A stretch of DNA of 64,000 bases from Acetitomaculum ruminis DSM 5522 (GTDB lineage Bacteria > Bacillota > Clostridia > Lachnospirales > Lachnospiraceae), in contig NZ_FOJY01000016.1 of NCBI RefSeq assembly GCF_900112085.1, positions 16,213 to 80,212 of the forward strand, given 5' to 3'. The position numbers were made by a program, and so were the translations under genes. This document shows, piece after piece, positions 24,160 through 32,957 of this stretch (positions are counted from its first letter, which is position 1; every line of letters starts with the position of its first letter). The notes beneath the pieces are model-generated. The model made no database searches. It was not told the DNA's origin and worked only from the letters and a program-made list of their open reading frames with translations.

Positions 24160-25390
24160 AGTAGTTGTTACAGGAATGGGAGTTGTTTCTCCTGTGGGAA
24201 ATGATATTGAAAGCTTTAAAGACAGCATAATGAAGGGAAAATGCGGAATTGATAAAATAAGCCGTTTTGATGCCTCTTCTATAAAAGTTCATTTAGATGC
24301 TGAAGTAAAGGATTTTGAGCCCAAAAAATACTATGACTCCATGCAGGAAATAAGAAGATCCGACCTTTTTATGCAATATGCCATGGCAGCATCCTATCAG
24401 GCAGTTGAAAATAGCAAAATAATGGAGGAAAACCTTGATTTTAAACGTTTTGGTGTATATATAGGTTCCGGAATCGGAGGAATAAATACCACATTACAAC
24501 AGGCAAAAAGACTAGAAAGTAAGGGACCGGAAATGGTTTCTCCTTTTTTTGTTCCTATGATGATTGGAAATATGGCAAGCGGTGCGGTCTCCATAAGATT
24601 TAAGGCACAAGGTCCTACACTTCCTATAGTTACAGCCTGTGCCACCTCTACTCATGCCATAGGTGAAGCCTATAGAGCAATAAAACACGGATACGCAGAT
24701 GCCATATTAGCAGGAGGAAGTGAGGCTTCCATAAATGAGCTGGCAATGGCTGGATTTATTAATTGTCAGGCTTTAAACTTAAGCGAAAATCCAAAGGAAG
24801 GAAGTTTACCTTTTGATAAAAGAAGAAATGGTTTTGTAATGGGAGAGGGAGCCGGTATATTAATGCTAGAAGAATATGAGCATGCTCAAAAAAGAGGGGC
24901 AAAAATTCTTGCTGAAGTGGTAGCTTATGAAAATACAGCAGATGCTTATCATATTACTGCACCGGATCCGGAAGCTTTAGGAGCAATAAGGGCTATTTCA
25001 AATGTTGTAAGTAAAGCAGGAATTAGTGATGCATCAAAAGTTTATGTCAATGCTCACGGAACCGGTACACATTTAAATGATGCAATGGAAACAAAGGCTT
25101 TAAAGGCAGTGTTTAAGGAAAAAGCCTATGACCTTCACATCAGTTCCACAAAATCCATGACAGGGCATATGATGGGGGCTACAGGAGCAGTTGAGGCTAT
25201 AGCTTCTGTATTGGCTTTGGAAGAGGGAATGATTCCTCCTACCATTAATTATCTTGAAAAAGACCCTGAATGTGATTTGGATTATACACCAAATACAGCA
25301 AAAAAGGCGGATATAGACTTTGCCATAAGTACTTCTTTGGGATTTGGAGGTCATAATGCATGCATTGCCTTAAGGAAAGGGGAGAATTAA
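24152..25390 (+). CDS. fabF: 3-oxoacyl-ACP synthase II
   Basis: 412-residue condensing enzyme with the Cys-His-His triad: Cys in VTACATSTHAIG, His in NAHGTGTHLND and His in KSMTGHMMGATGAVE. It elongates acyl-ACP with malonyl-ACP. The initiating enzyme FabH is not encoded in this operon. Confidence 0.94.
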   Translation: MYRVVVTGMGVVSPVGNDIESFKDSIMKGKCGIDKISRFDASSIKVHLDAEVKDFEPKKYYDSMQEIRRSDLFMQYAMAASYQAVENSKIMEENLDFKRFGVYIGSGIGGINTTLQQAKRLESKGPEMVSPFFVPMMIGNMASGAVSIRFKAQGPTLPIVTACATSTHAIGEAYRAIKHGYADAILAGGSEASINELAMAGFINCQALNLSENPKEGSLPFDKRRNGFVMGEGAGILMLEEYEHAQKRGAKILAEVVAYENTADAYHITAPDPEALGAIRAISNVVSKAGISDASKVYVNAHGTGTHLNDAMETKALKAVFKEKAYDLHISSTKSMTGHMMGATGAVEAIASVLALEEGMIPPTINYLEKDPECDLDYTPNTAKKADIDFAISTSLGFGGHNACIALRKGEN

Positions 25391-25392
25391 AC

Positions 25393-25803
25393 ATGAGTAC
25401 TTTACAGGAATATGCAAGTTTATTTGAAAAAATGAATCTTACTGAATTACAGGTAGAAGAAGAAGGCCTTAAATTAACATTAAAAAGGGATGGGATACCT
25501 TTTAAAAAAAATGAGGAAAAAGAAAATATTGAAAAAATACCGGTGATTCGGGAAAATCTGTCGGAAACTAAGGAAGAAAATGCTGTAAAATCCCCACTTT
25601 TAGGCATTTTTTACTTGGGAGACGGCAAGGGAAACATTAAAAATGTAGGTGACATTGTGGCAAAAGGCGATGTTTTATGCAGCATTGAAGCAATGAAAAT
25701 GATGAATGAGGTAAGGGCAAAAAAAGACGGAATTATCGCTGAAGTCTTAGTGGAGGACGGAAGTCTTGTAGAATTCGACCAGCCTCTTTTTATAATTAAA
25801 TAA
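25393..25803 (+). CDS. accB: Acetyl-CoA carboxylase biotin carboxyl carrier protein
   Basis: 136 residues from ATG 25393 (AAAGGGGAGAA upstream). A short N-terminal helical region, a charged linker at about 40-65 and a C-terminal biotinyl domain with the lysine in SIEAMKMMNEV. The biotin arm shuttles CO2 between AccC and AccAD. Confidence 0.92.
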   Translation: MSTLQEYASLFEKMNLTELQVEEEGLKLTLKRDGIPFKKNEEKENIEKIPVIRENLSETKEENAVKSPLLGIFYLGDGKGNIKNVGDIVAKGDVLCSIEAMKMMNEVRAKKDGIIAEVLVEDGSLVEFDQPLFIIK

Positions 25804-25816
25804 ACGAGGAATTATC

Positions 25817-26251
25817 ATGGATAAAGAAGAAATAAAGAAAATACTGCCCCATAGAGAACCTATGCTTTTAGTAGATGAGGTTTATCTTAATGAGGATGGC
25901 AGTTCAAGAGGATTTTATAAAGTAAAGGGAGACGAGTATTTTTTACAGGGACATTTTCCGGATAATCCTATTGTTCCAGGGGTTATACAATGTGAGATGA
26001 TGGCTCAGTCAGCCTGTATTATTTTTAAGGATGTAATGAAGGAAAAAGGGGTAATACCGGTGTATACGGGCCTTGACAAGGTACGCTTTCGCTCAATGAT
26101 TAAACCGGGAGATTTAATTCAGATAGATACAAAAGTTTTAAGAAAATGTCATCCTATGTACAAACTTCACGGAGAGGTAAGCGTGGATAAAAAAGTGTGT
26201 ATGAGCGGCGAATTTTCCTTTGCCATTGTTAAGAATCAGGAAGGAGAATAG
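25817..26251 (+). CDS. fabZ: 3-hydroxyacyl-ACP dehydratase
   Basis: 144-residue hotdog-fold dehydratase. It has ILPHREPMLLVDE, and GHFPDNPIVPGV carrying the catalytic His; the helix after it supplies the acidic residue (QCEMMAQ). It dehydrates 3-hydroxyacyl-ACP. Its place between accB and accC is the common Firmicutes order. Confidence 0.93.
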   Translation: MDKEEIKKILPHREPMLLVDEVYLNEDGSSRGFYKVKGDEYFLQGHFPDNPIVPGVIQCEMMAQSACIIFKDVMKEKGVIPVYTGLDKVRFRSMIKPGDLIQIDTKVLRKCHPMYKLHGEVSVDKKVCMSGEFSFAIVKNQEGE

Positions 26252-26252
26252 C

Positions 26253-27581
26253 ATGTTTTCTAAAATTCTTATTGCCAATCGTGGCGAGGTAGCAGTCAGA
26301 ATAATAAGAGCCTGCAAGGAAATGGGGATAGAAACTGTAGCAATCTATTCTACAGCAGATAAAAACTCTCTTCATGTGGATTTGGCTGATGAAAGTTATT
26401 GCATAGGAGGCCCGGTTTTAAAGGAAAGTTATTTAAATATAAATGCAATTATTACTCTGGCTAAAAACACCAATGTCAAGGCAATACATCCAGGTTACGG
26501 CATGCTTTCCGAAAATCCGGAGTTTGCCAGAGAGTGTGAAAGAGAGGGGATTGTTTTTATTGGTCCTTCCTGGCAGGTAATAGAAAAAATGGGTCAAAAG
26601 GATCTTGCAAGAAAAACAGCAATTTCTTGTGGCATACCACAAGCTTTAGGAAGTGATTTGTTAAATGACCTTGAAGAAGCTTTAAATATGGCAAAAAGCA
26701 TTGGATATCCGGTTATTTTAAAGGCAATAGCCGGTGGCGGCGGCAAGGGAATAAGAGTTGTAAGAAATGAAAACGAGATGGAAATAAATTTCTGCCAGGT
26801 AAGACTTGAAGCCCAAAATGCCTTTGGAGATGACAGGGTATTTATGGAAAAGTTTATAGAACATGGAAAACATGTGGAAGTCCAGATTCTTGCTGATGCC
26901 TACTCAAATGTAGTGGTTTTGGGGGATAGGGACTGTTCGGTTCAAAGAAAAAATCAAAAACTTATAGAAGAATGCCCGGCGCCTTCCATTTCAAGACAAT
27001 TAAGAGAAAAAATCTATGATGCCGGAAAAAAACTGGCTAAAAAAGTAGGTTATGTAACGGTGGGAACTGTGGAATTTCTTGTAAAAGATGAAGAATATTA
27101 TTTTATGGAAATGAATACAAGATTACAGGTTGAGCATGCTGTTACGGAAATGGTAAGTCAGGTAGATATTGTAAAATGGCAGATAAGAACTGCGGCAGGT
27201 GTAAAACTTCCCTTTAATGAAGATATAATGGTGGAAAACAGACATGCCATAGAATGTAGAATCTGTGCGGAAAACCCTGAGGATTTTACACCAAGCTGTG
27301 GAAAAATTGATATTTTTCATATGCCGGGAGGTATGGATGTACGCTTTGATACTGCAGTTTTTAAGGATTATGAAGTACCACCTTTTTATGACTCCATGCT
27401 TGGAAAAATGGTGGTTTGTTCAAGCACCAGAGAAGGAGCAATAAGAAAAATGAAAAGTGCCCTGTCAGAGCTTGTTCTTGTGGGAGTGCTACATAATAGA
27501 AGCCTCCACATGAAATTATTGGAGAACGAGGAATTTATCCTGGGAAATTATAATACTGATATCTGTAAAAAGGTTTTGTAA
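26253..27581 (+). CDS. accC: Biotin carboxylase subunit of acetyl-CoA carboxylase
   Basis: 442 residues from ATG 26253, one base after fabZ, with GGAAGGAG upstream. N-terminal ILIANRGEVAVRIIRACKE, ATP-grasp loop KAIAGGGGKGIR, then CSVQRKNQKLIEE and FMEMNTRLQVEHAVTE, all typical. It carboxylates biotin on AccB using ATP and bicarbonate. Confidence 0.95.
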   Translation: MFSKILIANRGEVAVRIIRACKEMGIETVAIYSTADKNSLHVDLADESYCIGGPVLKESYLNINAIITLAKNTNVKAIHPGYGMLSENPEFARECEREGIVFIGPSWQVIEKMGQKDLARKTAISCGIPQALGSDLLNDLEEALNMAKSIGYPVILKAIAGGGGKGIRVVRNENEMEINFCQVRLEAQNAFGDDRVFMEKFIEHGKHVEVQILADAYSNVVVLGDRDCSVQRKNQKLIEECPAPSISRQLREKIYDAGKKLAKKVGYVTVGTVEFLVKDEEYYFMEMNTRLQVEHAVTEMVSQVDIVKWQIRTAAGVKLPFNEDIMVENRHAIECRICAENPEDFTPSCGKIDIFHMPGGMDVRFDTAVFKDYEVPPFYDSMLGKMVVCSSTREGAIRKMKSALSELVLVGVLHNRSLHMKLLENEEFILGNYNTDICKKVL

Positions 27582-27583
27582 AA

Positions 27584-28429
27584 ATGGAATTAAAGAATTT
27601 TTTTATAAAGGCAAATAATGAACTGGAAAACAGTGAGAAAAAAGTCAAAAGCAGGACAATTACCTGTAAAAAATGTCAAAAGAAAATATCAGTTTCCAAA
27701 ATACGGGATGGAAATTATGTATGTCCAAAATGCGGTCATTATTTCCCAATAAGGGCCAGAAGGCGTATTTTGATGCTGACTGACAAAAAAAGCTTCGTTG
27801 AAATGGATAAGGATTTGGAATCCATAAACATCCTTAACTTTCCGGAATATGAAGAAAAACTTGAAGCTTCCAAAATAAAAAGCAGAGAAAAAGAAGGGGT
27901 AATTTGTGGTGTAGCTACCATAAACGGTCACAGACTTTGCATTTTTTCCATGGATGGAAATTTTATGATGGGGTCTATGGGGGCAATAGTTGGAGAAAAA
28001 ATCACAAGATTATTTGAATATGCCACCAGAAAACACTTGCCGGTACTGGGAATCACAGTATCAGGAGGAGCCAGAATGCAGGAGGGAATGATATCTTTAC
28101 TACAAATGTCCAAGGTTTCAGGAGCAGTTAAGGCTCATGGAAATGATGGGAATTTATACATTGTTCTTCTTACAAATCCTACTACGGGAGGAGTAGATGC
28201 AAGCTTTGCCATGCTTGGAGATATTACCCTGGCTGAACCAAAAGCAAGAGTAGGTTTTGCCGGCCCCAGAGTTATTGAAAAAAGCTTAAATCAGTCCTTG
28301 CCGGAGAATTTTCAGCTGGCAGACAGGGTTTTGGAGTGTGGATTTATTGACGCAATTGTATCCAGAAAAAACCAAAAAGAATATATAGGAAAAATTCTAA
28401 AAATCCATGAAAATAATGGAGGCTTTTAA
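27584..28429 (+). CDS. accD: Acetyl-CoA carboxylase carboxyltransferase beta subunit
   Basis: 281 residues. The N-terminal zinc ribbon has CKKCQKK and CPKCGHYF at about 25-50. The crotonase-like carboxyltransferase core has VSGGARMQEGMISLLQM and TNPTTGGVDASFAMLGD. It works with AccA to move CO2 from biotin to acetyl-CoA. It starts three bases after accC. Confidence 0.94.
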   Translation: MELKNFFIKANNELENSEKKVKSRTITCKKCQKKISVSKIRDGNYVCPKCGHYFPIRARRRILMLTDKKSFVEMDKDLESINILNFPEYEEKLEASKIKSREKEGVICGVATINGHRLCIFSMDGNFMMGSMGAIVGEKITRLFEYATRKHLPVLGITVSGGARMQEGMISLLQMSKVSGAVKAHGNDGNLYIVLLTNPTTGGVDASFAMLGDITLAEPKARVGFAGPRVIEKSLNQSLPENFQLADRVLECGFIDAIVSRKNQKEYIGKILKIHENNGGF

Positions 28430-28431
28430 AA

Positions 28432-29205
28432 ATGAGCATTATAAAAAATAAGAGCGATTTTGATATTGTTTTATCTGCAAGAAGCGAAAAAAGATTTACC
28501 GCAAAGGATTATATATATGCCCTGATTACTGATTTTATGGAATTTCATGGAGACAGATACTATGGAGATGACAAGGCTATAATTGGAGGAATCGGCTATC
28601 TTTTAGATATGCCCCTAACAGTAATTGGAATCGAAAAAGGAAAAACCATAGAGGAAAGAATTTTACATAATTTTGGAAGTGCTCATCCTGAAGGTTACAG
28701 AAAAGCACTTCGGTTAATGAAACAGGCAGAAAAATTCAATCGCCCTGTGCTTTGTTTTGTGGATACCGCCGGAGCTTATTGCGGAGTTGATGCAGAAGAA
28801 AGAGGTCAGGGTAGAGCTATTGCCGTGAATCTGGCAGAAATGTCAGATTTAAAAGTTCCTATTATATCCATAGTAATTGGAGAAGGGGGAAGTGGAGGTG
28901 CTTTGGCTCTTTGTCACAGTGACAGAATCTGGATGATGGAGGATGCTTATTTTAGCGTGGTATCTCCGGAAAGCTGTGCCAATATTTTATGGAAGGATCC
29001 TAAAAAAGCAGATGTGGCGGCAAGTGCCCTTTGCCTTACGGCAAATAAATTGTCTGATATGGGATTAATCGATAAAATCTGCAAAAAAAAGAGACTTAAG
29101 GAATTATTATCGGCTTTAAGAGAAGAATATAAGCAGTTAATGAGTTTATCTTCAAAAGAATTAATAAAAGCCCGATATGAGCGTTTTCGTAAAGTGGGTT
29201 ATTAA
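28432..29205 (+). CDS. accA: Acetyl-CoA carboxylase carboxyltransferase alpha subunit
   Basis: 257 residues, a slightly short AccA. It has FHGDRYYGDD, the NFGSAHPEGYRKALRLMK block and GEGGSGGALALCHSD. It partners with AccD, whose gene ends three bases upstream. Confidence 0.94.
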   Translation: MSIIKNKSDFDIVLSARSEKRFTAKDYIYALITDFMEFHGDRYYGDDKAIIGGIGYLLDMPLTVIGIEKGKTIEERILHNFGSAHPEGYRKALRLMKQAEKFNRPVLCFVDTAGAYCGVDAEERGQGRAIAVNLAEMSDLKVPIISIVIGEGGSGGALALCHSDRIWMMEDAYFSVVSPESCANILWKDPKKADVAASALCLTANKLSDMGLIDKICKKKRLKELLSALREEYKQLMSLSSKELIKARYERFRKVGY

Positions 29206-29228
29206 ATAACACAAAAAAGGTGAAAAAA

Positions 29229-30899
29229 ATGTCTTTAATATATGAAGAATACTATAAAGAAATCAAAGATAATAAGGGGCAGATTGTAAAAATTGAAACA
29301 GATTTTGGAGAAAATTTCAATTTTGCCTATGATGTAGTAGATCGTTTTGCAAAAGAATCTCCGGATAAAACAGCCCTTATTCATAAAAGTGCTGATAATG
29401 AAGAAAAAAGATTTACATTTAAAGACCTGAAAATCTACAGTGACAAGGAGGCAAATGTCCTAAAAAAACTGGGAATAGAAAAAAAAGATTCTGTTTTGCT
29501 TTTACTTAAAAGAAGAGTGGAGTTTTGGATTTGTATTCTGGCACTTCACAAATTAGGAGCTGTTGCCATTCCTACATCCCATATGGTATCTGCCAAGGAT
29601 ATATCGGAAAGAATTAAGGTTTCTAAGGCCAAGGCAATAATTTGCGTAAACAGCGAGCATATTTGTAAGAAAGTTGAAGAAGCAACCAAAGGTATTGATA
29701 TAAAACCTATAGTTGTGGGAGAAAAATACCAGGGTATGCTTTCTTATGAGGAATTATTTAATCAGGCAGATGAGAATTTTACAAGGGTTTTAACAAATGT
29801 AAAAGATGATATGCTTTATTATTTTACCTCTGGAACAAATGGAGACCCAAAGGCTGTTATTCATGATTATTCCTACCCTCTTGCCCATATTTATACAGCA
29901 AAAAACTGGCATGGTATGAAAGATGGCGATTTGCATCTTACGGTGGCAGATTCCGGCTGGGCAAAGTCTGCCTGGGGAAAGCTTTACGGTCAGTGGTTTT
30001 TGGGAGCCAGTATAATGGTATATGATTATGAGCAGTTTTATGCCACAGACATGCTTAAATTATTGGAAGAAGAAAAAATAAATACATTTTGTGCCCCCCC
30101 TACTATTTATAAATATCTCCTTTTGGAAGATATAAAAAAGTATGATTTAAGCAATCTAAGACAGGTTACTACCGCAGGGGAGGCTATGCCAAAGGAAATT
30201 TCCCTTAAATTTGAGGAAATAACCGGCTTAAAGATAAGAGAAGGCTTTGGACAAACAGAGACGGCTCTTCAAATTTGCACTCCTGTGGGAGAAGAAGGAA
30301 AGGAAGGTTCCATAGGAAAAATCAATCCTCTTTATAACATAAAATTAGTGGATGAAGAGGGGCAAGAAGTGTTAGATAATGAGGAAGGAGAAATAGTAAT
30401 CATTCCCCAAAAAGAAAGTGATAAACTTGGTATTTTTAAAGGATATTTAGGTGATGATACAGAATATAAAAGTGTCTGGGAAAACGGTATTTATCATACA
30501 AAAGACCGGGCAAAAAAAGATGAAGAAGGATATTTTTATTTTCTGGGACGAAATGATGATGTTATAAAATCCAGTGGCTATCGCATAGGCCCATCTGAAG
30601 TAGAGGACATTTTAATGACCCATCCGGCGGTATTTGAATGTGCCATTACTGCTTATCCTTCAAAATCAAGAGGCTTTATAGTAAAGGCAAGCGTTGTCTT
30701 AAATGAAGGCTATAAAGGGGATAATGCCCTAAAAAACACCTTACAGGATTTTACAAAGGAGAGAATTGCCCTGTATAAATATCCTCGGAAAATAGAATTT
30801 TTAGATGCCCTTCCCCACACAAACAATGGAAAAATAAACCGGTCAAAAATAAGAATGAAGGATTATGAAAATTTTCAAAAAAAACTCTTGACAAATTAA
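29229..30899 (+). CDS. AMP-forming acyl-CoA synthetase
   Basis: 556 residues of the ANL superfamily, close to acetyl/medium-chain acyl-CoA synthetases. P-loop YYFTSGTNGDPKAV, then TTAGEAMPKE, EGFGQTETALQ, YHTKDRAKKDEEGY and the C-terminal catalytic lysine in HTNNGKINRSK. It activates a carboxylic acid to the CoA thioester. At the end of the fatty-acid operon it could supply a starter (for example acetate or a branched acid) or recycle exogenous fatty acids. Start ATG 29229 has AAAGGTG eight bases upstream; GTG 29220 lies on that site. Substrate not determinable. Confidence 0.8.
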   Translation: MSLIYEEYYKEIKDNKGQIVKIETDFGENFNFAYDVVDRFAKESPDKTALIHKSADNEEKRFTFKDLKIYSDKEANVLKKLGIEKKDSVLLLLKRRVEFWICILALHKLGAVAIPTSHMVSAKDISERIKVSKAKAIICVNSEHICKKVEEATKGIDIKPIVVGEKYQGMLSYEELFNQADENFTRVLTNVKDDMLYYFTSGTNGDPKAVIHDYSYPLAHIYTAKNWHGMKDGDLHLTVADSGWAKSAWGKLYGQWFLGASIMVYDYEQFYATDMLKLLEEEKINTFCAPPTIYKYLLLEDIKKYDLSNLRQVTTAGEAMPKEISLKFEEITGLKIREGFGQTETALQICTPVGEEGKEGSIGKINPLYNIKLVDEEGQEVLDNEEGEIVIIPQKESDKLGIFKGYLGDDTEYKSVWENGIYHTKDRAKKDEEGYFYFLGRNDDVIKSSGYRIGPSEVEDILMTHPAVFECAITAYPSKSRGFIVKASVVLNEGYKGDNALKNTLQDFTKERIALYKYPRKIEFLDALPHTNNGKINRSKIRMKDYENFQKKLLTN

Positions 30900-30916
30900 A
30901 TTTATATATATACAAT
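30888..30916 (+). promoter_or_regulatory. Promoter of the ammonium transporter gene
   Basis: TTGACA (30888-30893), a 17-base spacer and TACAAT (30911-30916): close to consensus. It overlaps the end of the acyl-CoA synthetase gene, so the transcript start (about 30923) precedes the terminator at 30938-30975. The amt leader is therefore about 170 bases long. Confidence 0.6.
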
Positions 30917-30937
30917 GACTAACAGATGAAGACAAGG

Positions 30938-30975
30938 GCGTCTTAGAGAAAAACTCTAAGGCGCTTTTTCTTTTA
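30938..30975 (+). terminator. Terminator at the end of the fatty-acid operon
   Basis: GCGTCTTAGAG pairs over 11 positions (one G-T) with CTCTAAGGCGC, then TTTTTCTTTT. It can end the fatty-acid operon. Because the amt promoter lies upstream of it, it would also act on amt transcripts. Confidence 0.85.
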
Positions 30976-31068
30976 TATATCTAATGGCCAGGATATATTC
31001 ACATTATAAAAGATGCAATGGGGCATTGATTCTATGTATATCATAGATATTCTCCTGCATCTTTTTTT
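30976..31068 (+). promoter_or_regulatory. Candidate ANTAR-type antitermination leader of the amt-PII gene
   Basis: Hairpin P1: TATATCT (30976-30982) with GGATATA (30991-30997), loop beginning AATGG. Hairpin P2: ATGC (31013-31016), hexaloop AATGGG, GCAT (31023-31026). P2 has A at loop position 1 and G at position 4, as in RNAs bound by ANTAR regulators. The P2 5' arm is part of a terminator stem, AGATGCA (31011-31017) with TGCATCT (31056-31062) plus seven T residues. P2 and the terminator therefore exclude each other. P1 has an imperfect (7-8 base) loop, which weakens the case. No ANTAR gene is in the window. Confidence 0.5.
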
Positions 31069-31094
31069 ATTAATAAAAAAGAGAGGAAAAGCGT

Positions 31095-32864
31095 ATGAGT
31101 GAAGAATTATTAGCACTAATAGATGGAAAAGTATTTGGAGTGTGGTTTTTAATAGGTGCTGCATTGGTATTCTGGATGCAGGCGGGTTTTGCAATGTGTG
31201 AAGCAGGTTTCACCAGAGCAAAAAATACCGGAAATATTATAATGAAAAATCTTATGGATTTTTGTATAGGAACAGTGGTATTTATTGTAATCGGTTTTAG
31301 CCTTTTGTTAGGTGAGGACATGATGGGAATAATCGGACAACCTGGATTTGATATGTTTTCAAATTATGCAAATTTTGATTATTCCAATTTTGTTTTTAAC
31401 CTTGTTTTTTGTGCTACTACAGCAACAATTGTTTCAGGCTCAATGGCTGAAAGAACAAAATTTTTATCCTATTGTGTATACTCAGCAGTAATATCTGCAT
31501 TAATATATCCTATTGAAGCTCACTGGACATGGGGTGGTGGATGGCTTTCTCAGATTGGCTTCCATGATTTTGCCGGATCTAACTGTATTCACATGGTTGG
31601 AGGTATCTCAGCATTAATCGGAGCAGCTATTCTAGGTCCTCGTATTGGTAAATTTGAAAGAGATAAAAACGGAAAAGTAATAAAGGTAAATGCTTTTCCA
31701 GGACATAATCTTGTAGCAGCAGCTTTAGGTGTATTTATTTTATGGCTTGGATGGTACGGATTTAACGGTGCAGCCTGCACATCTGTTGAACAGCTTGGTT
31801 CAGTATTTGTAACAACTACCATTGCACCGGCTTTAGCAACTGTAACATGTATGATTTATACCTGGGTAAAATACGGAAAACCGGATATTTCAATGTGTTT
31901 AAATGCTTCTTTAGCAGGATTGGTTGCCATAACAGCACCTTGTGATGTTACAGATGTATTTGGTTCAATAGTTATAGGTATTGTAGCAGGATTTCTTGTA
32001 TGCTTTGGAGTATGGCTCTTAGATTACAAGCTTCATATAGATGACCCTGTTGGAGCTGTTGCAGTTCATTGTTTAAATGGTATCTGGGGAACTTTGGCAG
32101 TAGGTATTTTTGCAACAAATACCGCTCCGGGATATTCAATTGCTGATTCTTCAGGAAATGAAATGCTTGGACTTTTATATGGCGGCGGATTTAAATTATT
32201 AGGCATTCAGTTTATAGGAGTGGCTTCTACAGCCCTTTGGACAGCTCTTGCAATTTCTGCCACATTTTTATTAATTAAGAAAATAATGGGACTTAGAGTA
32301 AGTGAAGAAGAAGAAATACTTGGTCTTGATTCTACTGAACATGGTCTTGCATCTGCTTATTCAGGATTTTCTATCATGGATGTATCAAACACCTTGAATA
32401 TGACAGTAAACGAAAATACCGATTTGGGAATCGGAGATTATGAGGCTGCTTCTGAGGTACAAAGAAAAGCAGCAGTTCCTGTGGTAAGTGCTCCGGTTTA
32501 CACAAATTCAAATATTCATAAAGTAGTAATAATTGCCAAATTATCAAGATACGATAAATTAAGAAAGGCAATGAATGACCTTGGTGTTACGGGAATGACA
32601 GTTACACAGGTTATGGGTTGTGGTATCCAGAAAGGCTCAGGAGAGATGTATCGTGGAGTTGAAGTGGATGCAACACTTCTTCCTAAGATTAAACTTGAAG
32701 TGGTAATAAGTAAAATTCCGGTTGATGATGTTATTGAAGCAGCTAAAAAAGCTCTTTACACAGGTCACATTGGAGATGGAAAAATCTTTGTTTACAGTCT
32801 TGATAATGTAGTTAAGATTCGTACAGGAGAAGAAGGAGCAGCAGCTTTAGCTGATGTTGAATAA
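31095..32864 (+). CDS. amt: Ammonium transporter fused to a PII signal protein
   Basis: 589 residues. About 1-410 is an Amt channel with 11 expected membrane helices: FWMQAGFAMCEAGF at the start, then HMVGGISALIGA and DDPVGAVAVHCLNGIWG with the pore histidines. After a linker of about 60 residues, residues 472-589 are a complete PII domain (IHKVVIIAKLSRYDKL, T-loop GSGEMYRGVEV, C-terminal TGHIGDGKIFVY and IRTGEEG). PII proteins plug Amt channels when nitrogen is plentiful; here the plug is covalently attached. The T-loop keeps the Tyr of YRG, but the second position, uridylylated in E. coli GlnB/GlnK (Tyr51), is Val. Control is then likely by ATP/ADP/2-oxoglutarate alone. Start ATG 31095 follows AGAGAGGAAAAG. 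Confidence 0.9.
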   Translation: MSEELLALIDGKVFGVWFLIGAALVFWMQAGFAMCEAGFTRAKNTGNIIMKNLMDFCIGTVVFIVIGFSLLLGEDMMGIIGQPGFDMFSNYANFDYSNFVFNLVFCATTATIVSGSMAERTKFLSYCVYSAVISALIYPIEAHWTWGGGWLSQIGFHDFAGSNCIHMVGGISALIGAAILGPRIGKFERDKNGKVIKVNAFPGHNLVAAALGVFILWLGWYGFNGAACTSVEQLGSVFVTTTIAPALATVTCMIYTWVKYGKPDISMCLNASLAGLVAITAPCDVTDVFGSIVIGIVAGFLVCFGVWLLDYKLHIDDPVGAVAVHCLNGIWGTLAVGIFATNTAPGYSIADSSGNEMLGLLYGGGFKLLGIQFIGVASTALWTALAISATFLLIKKIMGLRVSEEEEILGLDSTEHGLASAYSGFSIMDVSNTLNMTVNENTDLGIGDYEAASEVQRKAAVPVVSAPVYTNSNIHKVVIIAKLSRYDKLRKAMNDLGVTGMTVTQVMGCGIQKGSGEMYRGVEVDATLLPKIKLEVVISKIPVDDVIEAAKKALYTGHIGDGKIFVYSLDNVVKIRTGEEGAAALADVE

Positions 32865-32891
32865 AAAGACGTTTTCTGATTTACTTTTAAT

Positions 32892-32925
32892 AGTCCTTGA
32901 CAAAGTGTTATATTTGTCAAGGACT
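32892..32925. terminator. Bidirectional terminator between amt-PII and the FmdE-family gene
   Basis: A perfect 13-bp stem, AGTCCTTGACAAA with TTTGTCAAGGACT, and an 8-base loop lie between two convergent genes. Confidence 0.8.
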
Positions 32926-32957
32926 TTAAATATGTAATTAAATAGGAGGTGCTTTGT

